From assembly GCA_029204225.1 (NCBI GenBank), contig CM055096.1, positions 4,913,766 through 4,977,765 on the forward strand: a stretch of 64,000 bases of DNA, read 5' to 3'. How positions within the stretch are numbered: the first letter of the stretch is position 1; each line of letters opens with the position of its first letter. The translations under genes were made by a program, and so were the position numbers. Under the pieces are notes generated by a model that did not search any database, was not told the DNA's origin, and saw nothing but the letters and a program-made list of their open reading frames with translations. Origin of the DNA: Diphasiastrum complanatum. Taxonomy: Eukaryota > Streptophyta > Lycopodiopsida > Lycopodiales > Lycopodiaceae. Positions 58,655 through 64,000 of this stretch are shown piece by piece.

Positions 58655-59963
58655 CTGCAATTAACAATAAGGACAACTGCATGTATCCTAGTCTTTTCAT
58701 GCATGTGACTCTTATAAAACCAAAACTATGATTGCCAGAAATCAAATCAGACAGGCGACAGAATCTTATTAGAAGAATTCTTTACATCGTTGAAAGCCTG
58801 CTCAAGAAAATTGGAAAGTACTAATTCTCAACACCTTTCAAAAATCGTACATGAAGAAGATCACTCTACCATCAACTTTGAAGAATTCAGAGGAGAAGAG
58901 AGCAACTGGTAACCTAAACCCAATATGTTGACCAGAAAATCCCTATCTCATTATATAGAGAGTAGAGTTCTGTGCATGAAACCATGCAACCCCCATGCAG
59001 GTCAACTATAACTAGATCACATCTCTTCATGCAGTCCTCTTGCCTATATCCGTCACACAGGCATGCAATATTCCATATGTCTCAATTAGAGCGTCTGGGT
59101 CCTCTCAAGGTTATTAGTCACAAACTGGCCTTGACATGGAATTATATCATGGCGTGACCAACAATCTCGAATACCGGAGGGCCGTCTACCATATTAGGAC
59201 TATTCCAGGTCCTTAACCAAATATGGCCATAACATTATCAGACACAAAACTTGGATAGGTGCTTAAGAAAGCATTCCAAGTTGTTTGGTTAATCCAAGAG
59301 CCAACCCAGAAAATCCACATACATTAAGTTATCTTAAAAGGCATAGTTGGCTCTTAAACTCCCTTAATATTGACCACAACTGATGTTCGTGGAAGCTTTG
59401 CATAAGCATTTCTGGTAGTACTACGGCCGTGGATTCTGGAGAGTTTAAAGATTTAAAGTTTTGTTCAGAAAGTTGTTTCTATAGTGGTTTTAGACAAGCA
59501 TTTTTCTTTTTCATTGTAGTTGTTTATTTGCAGGTATCTTTCATGCTGCAAGTGCCATTTCTCAGATGTTTTTTATGCTGTAGCTAACATTGTTTTTTGA
59601 GTTGATTTTGGATGGCTGCTACAGGGTGACCAGTTCTGATCAGTTTGATCAATTGCAGCTCTTGGCCATTGTGCATCGAGCTCTATATCAATCAACAACA
59701 TCATCAATCCTAAACATTTGTTTTCTCATCTGCTTGCACTCTGCATATTCAACTATATCTCAACAAAAAAGGTTAAACCAGTTCTGATCAGTGCTACATG
59801 CTAACTCACTGCTTTTCAGTGTAGTACTTGCTTTTTTCAAATTGTTTTTTTCTTTTCTCATGCCAAAATTCTCAGACTTTGCATGCTTCCACAAGTACAT
59901 TAAAGACACATAAGCAACAAAAATATTTTGGGTAAATGTGAATATCAATTTCTCTCACACACA

Positions 59964-59965
<2 letters not shown>
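58655..59965. other. No supported gene
   Basis: AT-rich sequence without recognised coding regions or element ends. Confidence 0.45.
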
Positions 59966-60048
<83 letters not shown>

Positions 60049-60418
60049 GGCAGGATAGGGAGGCTGATACACGATAGGCAAAAAAGCATACACACAATAA
60101 TCGAGGCCCTATATTATTTTGCTCGGGGCCCTATATTATGCAAAATAATATAGGGCCCAAAACGGCCCAAAAATGAGGTGAAAGTCAATTACGTATATAG
60201 AGGGTAGCTTGTAGAAGAAGCCTCCTAGTAGCTTGTGGAAGAAGTCAACATTTATGTTCATCGGATCATATGCATTAGATCTTGACCATTGAATGTAAAC
60301 CATATGAAACTTGAAGAGATATTTTAAGTAAAAAACCGATTTCTTAACAAACTTCAAAGTTTTGACCATAAATGTCATAGAAAAAATTAGTACGAGTAGA
60401 ATGAATTAGATACTATCC

Positions 60419-60470
<52 letters not shown>

Positions 60471-60478
60471 GAGAGAGA
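59966..60478. repeat. CT tract and GA tract facing each other (foldback-like)
   Basis: (CT)41 at 59966-60047 and (GA)n at 60419-60478 (one interruption) are complementary and flank about 370 bp. The inner segment includes a perfect 18-bp inverted repeat at 60105-60122 and 60140-60157. The whole could fold into one long hairpin. No TA or longer target duplication is evident. Confidence 0.6.
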
Positions 60479-61904
60479 AAGAGAGACCATGCCAAATTTT
60501 GCCTTCTAGTCAAAGGGAGGTGGATGTGGTCCAAATGGAAGAATATTCCTTGGTCTTTTGTTTGATGTTATACATATTCATGCTCAACATCTTTACCATT
60601 GGACTAATGGTTTTGGATAGGATTGCTTATTGTTTCTTTCTTCATAGAAATTCAATGAATTCCACAATCTCTAGTTTACAACAAAATAAACTCATAGTAC
60701 TCGTCGTAATGTTCTCACCAAATGCCAAAACCCTTATTTGGGGGATTCCTTCTATAAACTTTTGAGTTTCAAGTCTTGAGCATCCATGACAACCACAAGT
60801 GAGATTTCCAAAGGTTGTGACGCATTCAAACAACATTTTTCTTAGTAGCCACTTTTTTATTAAATTCGTGCTATACAACAACCACTTGCATATGATATAA
60901 TTTAGCTATAATTAAGTTAAAAGACTTATGTGATCAAATTTAAGGTCTCAAAATTTGACATCCCAAACTCTAAGATTCCAACATCTTCAAAGAGTGCACA
61001 TTACCAGCCTTTTCACTAACTAGAATTTAACCAACCAATATGCAACCTAAAATGGCATCTAGTATTACCATGATGGTGTCAGTAAACTTGTACTGAGTAA
61101 CTCTTACATTATAATGAAATTGTGTTGAGTTATTAATCCAACTATAGGTGTAAATGATCCATATAATAGTATAGGTGTAAATGATCCATATAATAGCTAT
61201 ATTTGATGTCGTGATGGCATCAAATAAACGTGTGCTATAATGTGTTGAGTTATTTATCCAACTATAGGTTGTACCTCTTTTGTCATCTCATTGTATGTGC
61301 TATAGGAATCTTGCTCTATTGTATGCACTATGGATCAGACTTTTTCATAAGGCTATGATTGCATAGTTGTATAAATAATGATGTGCTTCCAATGTCAAAG
61401 TTTACTATGTAGTAGTAATGCATGCATGTCAATATTATGATTGGTTGAGCTCTTGGATTGTATGGTTTATAGATAATTAGAAATTACTACTAACTACCAT
61501 CAATCAATAACAATGTAAAAATGTACTGAGCACTATGAAAAACCTGGCACTATCTAGTGTAAATGTACTGTTCATGAAAGGTATCAAGAAAATAAGGATT
61601 GTGCACATAAGCAAGCCTAACCATTAAGAAGTTGGGAGAATATGGCAAGACAATCATGTACATGGCAAGTAAAAGTTACCAAATAAGATAGATTCTAGCG
61701 ATAATCTTAAGCTTAGTTGTCTCGACGAGTAGGTTATCCAACATTTGTATGCCACGATGTTTTATGGCATAATCTACATGAAAAGCCTAGCTTGCCATCA
61801 AAGAAACAGTGAGAGTGAGCAAAGTTTACAAGGTTAGGCCTTGTTAGAAGAAATAAGGCCAATCATACCCTAGGTACCACTTGCTAAAATCAAGAAGTTA
61901 AGAT
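60479..61904. other. No supported gene; 27-bp tandem pair
   Basis: AT-rich. A 27-bp unit (ATAGGTGTAAATGATCCATA...) is repeated at 61144 and 61171. A longer diverged repeat (TGTGTTGAGTTATT.ATCCAACTATAGG) occurs near 61123 and 61239. Confidence 0.5.
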
Positions 61905-62603
61905 AGATATGGAGACAACCAGTTCCTGGACCAAATGGTCCCGACAGCATACCGCTGGCGCCACGGACCGAATGGTCCCGACGGCATACCGTTGGCCACC
62001 CGGGATACGACCCTCAGCTATGTGCCAACTTAAAATTTTTGAAAGTGGCCTTACAACTGGCGCTTTTACCAAGCACTGAAACCTAGAAGGTAATTAGAGT
62101 CAGTTTGAGGAAAATCCCACTTTATTGATAAATCTAAGAAGGTTACATTTCAAGTGTGTAACCGACCCTAGTCTCCGGGGCGCTAGCATGCCAAGGCGAG
62201 AGCCATGACAACATTCCAGCAAGGGAGGCTAAGACTTGGTTGGAGCTCACCCTGAGTCGCAACCTGCACTCCCCTATAGTATTGGTGTGATTCGACACCC
62301 CCCCCCTCACCAAGCACTCTACCCAAGCTGATAAAGCACGTTTTTCTCTCTCTAGGATTTTCTCTTTCTAGAAAGTCATTTTCTCTCTCTAGATTCTATT
62401 GATCCCCAGGCTTCCTTTAATCATGCCTAGATCGTGTGAGGTGATTGCACATCGATCTGAGCTCTTTGGACTCCGCTAGAACCGATCAAAGATTTCTAGC
62501 CATAGGAACTTGGCGCCGGCTAAATTCTGGTCACAGTGGCGCCGGGAGCGGCGCTGGCGCCGTTGGTGCCGGAAGTAAAGCTTGTAAAGGTAGCTTTACA
62601 ACA
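61905..62603 (-). repeat. Family A LTR, partial, inverted
   Basis: On the - strand it starts TGTTGTAAAGCTACC at 62603 and matches 51364-52090. It lacks the last third of the LTR. A purine tract (AGGTGGGGTGGA, complement of 62604-62615) abuts it, marking it as a 3' LTR whose body lay to the right. Its GGCGCC cluster retains fewer intact sites than the + copy. Confidence 0.75.
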
Positions 62604-62615
62604 TCCACCCCACCT

Positions 62616-62700
62616 TTATAAAATCTGATGTCTTCATCAGATGTCAGATTAAAGTAAATGTGTCTCCAAATTAAAATAACTATACATTTAAGCTAGCTAC
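62616..62700 (-). mobile_element. Residual family A interior
   Basis: About 85 bp between the family A polypurine tract and the family B LTR. No coding content. Confidence 0.4.
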
Positions 62701-63153
62701 TGTATTTCACACGTGTGGATCCAAAAATAACAAATATAGATCATTCTACACATAGAATTGCAAGCAATCACCAAGATAGTGCACCAATGGATAGTAGAAC
62801 CCAAGAGAACCATGTATAAGCATGAAATGAGATAGAGAAGAGAGAAGATGACTCTCTCCACGAGTTACATCCTTTTATAGCAGGTCCAAACCCTATTTGG
62901 CCACTTGGCTTTCCCACCAAAATGCTAACCCTACCAATTTTGGGTCTAGATTCAATGTACCCAACTTATTCAAATTGAATCTACTCAAACTCGCATTCTA
63001 TCTTTTCCACACTTTCAAAAAGTGTTTATTCAAATGAAATTTAGACTAATGAACTTTGAGAAGTCAACCTCTAAGTCTAAAACAAGTTTTGGCCTCAATA
63101 TGCCAAATATGGAAATATTGCAAAATGTGATGAAACTAGTTGAATCTTTCACA
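62701..63153 (-). repeat. Family B 3' LTR, truncated
   Basis: It starts TGTGAAAGATTC at 63153 (- strand) next to the purine tract GAAGAGGGAG (complement of 63154-63163). It matches 52947-53357 and then continues past it to GTGTGAAATACA. The U5 end found at 56574-56750 is missing, replaced by family A sequence. A TATAAAA box lies near 62871-62877. Confidence 0.8.
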
Positions 63154-63735
63154 CTCCCTCTTCAACTAGTTTTAGCATAGACTTTGATAATACTCCAAGT
63201 GAAGTCCTATGCTTCATGAACAAGTCTTTTCCCAATGCTTTGGTGAAGATATCAGCTACACATTCCCTTGAAGACACATGTTGAAGCTCCACCTCCTTTG
63301 CAATGACTCGCTCCCTCACAAAATGATATTGTATCTCAATATGCTTGCTCCTAGCATGAAAGATAGGATTGGATGCCATTCTTTGGGTTGATTGATTGTC
63401 ACAAAAGATGATTGGGCTCTCTGAAAAATCCAGCAAGTGAAGATCCTTGATCATCCTCTTGATCCATACCATCTCCTTTGTGCAATGTGTAAGAGCTTTG
63501 TACTCGGCCTCACTAGATGACAATGAGATAGTGGCTTGTTTCTTTGACATCCATGATATAGCTCCATCACCTATGAAAATACAATAAGAACTAATGGATT
63601 TCCTATCCATTGCATCTCCAGCATAGTCCGAATCTGAAAATCCAAAAAGATTAGGTGATGATCCCTCATACAATATGCCAAAATCTCGAGTTCCAATGAT
63701 GTATCTCAAAACACGCTTTCCTAGCTTCCAATGCT
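63149..63735 (-). pseudogene. Copia RNase H (family B)
   Basis: The - strand encodes EHWKLGKRVLRYIIGTRDFG, FGFSDSDYAGDAMDRKSISS, GAISWMSKKQATISLSSSEAEYKA, FCDNQSTQRMASNPIFHARS, KHIEIQYHFVRERV and ECVADIFTKALG, a complete copia RNase H with catalytic acids in place. It ends at a TGA inside the LTR. A TAG lies just upstream of EHWKLG, and sequence before about 63735 is no longer RT-like, so the element was rearranged there. Confidence 0.85.
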
Positions 63736-64000
63736 CCTAGCATAGTTTTGCCAATAGAACTTTGATCCATCATAAGAATGATCTTCTTTCTAAGAATAGA
63801 TCTCCTTTCAATGATCATGTAATGCTCAAAATAGAAACAACCATAATTGATATAGAGAATAGTGTCCACTTGGGATGCTTCACTATTTCTTACATCAATT
63901 TTACATGTAAAAATGTGACTAGAACATGAAGAAGCGACGATATAATTTTTGCTATCCTAACAATTCGTCTATGAAGTTGGTTCATAGATTTAGGATGACG
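63736..64000 (-). other. Unassigned sequence left of the window edge
   Basis: No RT motif is visible although RT would be expected here. A motif resembling GTGTCCACTTGGGATGCTTCACT (63865-63887; compare about 2987-3006 in the nested element) suggests other retroelement leader sequence. Confidence 0.35.

Overview
The window is nuclear DNA of a land plant dominated by retrotransposons. Only two loci look like functional host genes: an intronless P-class pentatricopeptide-repeat (PPR) gene (24936-27032, +) and a ubiquitin/ribosomal protein eS31 fusion gene with one intron (42408-43172, +). The plant origin rests on the large P-class PPR protein, the 156-residue ubiquitin-eS31 fusion, Ty1/copia elements primed by initiator tRNA-Met, and Ty3/gypsy elements with the plant-typical TGGCGCCGTTG-type primer site. 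The density of decayed LTR elements, the many long (CT)n tracts and a plant-lineage RT-nuclease retroelement make me lean towards a large-genome non-flowering plant such as a fern, but the sequence does not prove this.

Layout. 1-6972: a gypsy element on the - strand, seen as leader, primer-binding site and LTR; its LTR is split by a complete non-autonomous LTR element (960-6454, -) with an almost matching 5-bp target duplication. 6973-8506: gypsy gag-protease remains (-). 8507-13279: a copia element (-) whose reverse transcriptase is deleted, so integrase runs straight into the end of RNase H. 13280-17900: a copia element (+) with at least 11 premature stops, 9 of them TAG. 17885-18450: small copia and gypsy scraps. 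18451-21661: gene-free, with two long CT tracts. 21662-24052: a decayed non-LTR-type retroelement gene joining reverse transcriptase to a C-terminal zinc-binding motif and a nuclease-like region. 24936-27032: the PPR gene. 27940-32440: the best-preserved copia element. 32447-34798: gypsy RT/RNase H scraps in both orientations and a copia gag plus LTR. 35285-36900: possible remains of a host gene with IQ motifs and tandem duplications. 40019-41770: a gypsy element (+). 42245-43172: the ubiquitin-eS31 gene. 44236-47318: a - strand retroelement leader and a 5'-truncated copia (+) with a CT microsatellite inside RNase H. 47319-50096: a second gypsy (-) of the same family as the one at 40 kb. 51008-51155: a near-perfect hairpin just downstream of a TATA box. 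51364-64000: two LTR families (A and B) present as inverted, broken copies around a copia gag-integrase body, an unidentified 285-codon open frame and a hairpin-forming CT/GA pair.

How the parts relate. There is no operon or pathway here. The two host genes lie as islands between nested elements. The other regions record insertion, internal deletion, inversion and point-mutation decay. In two elements the premature stops are almost all TAG, as expected from C-to-T change at CAG/CTG (CHG) sites, which plants methylate heavily. The most unusual items are the RT-nuclease retroelement, the TATA-linked hairpin at 51 kb, the unassigned ORF at 56.7-57.6 kb and the CT/GA inverted structure at 60 kb.
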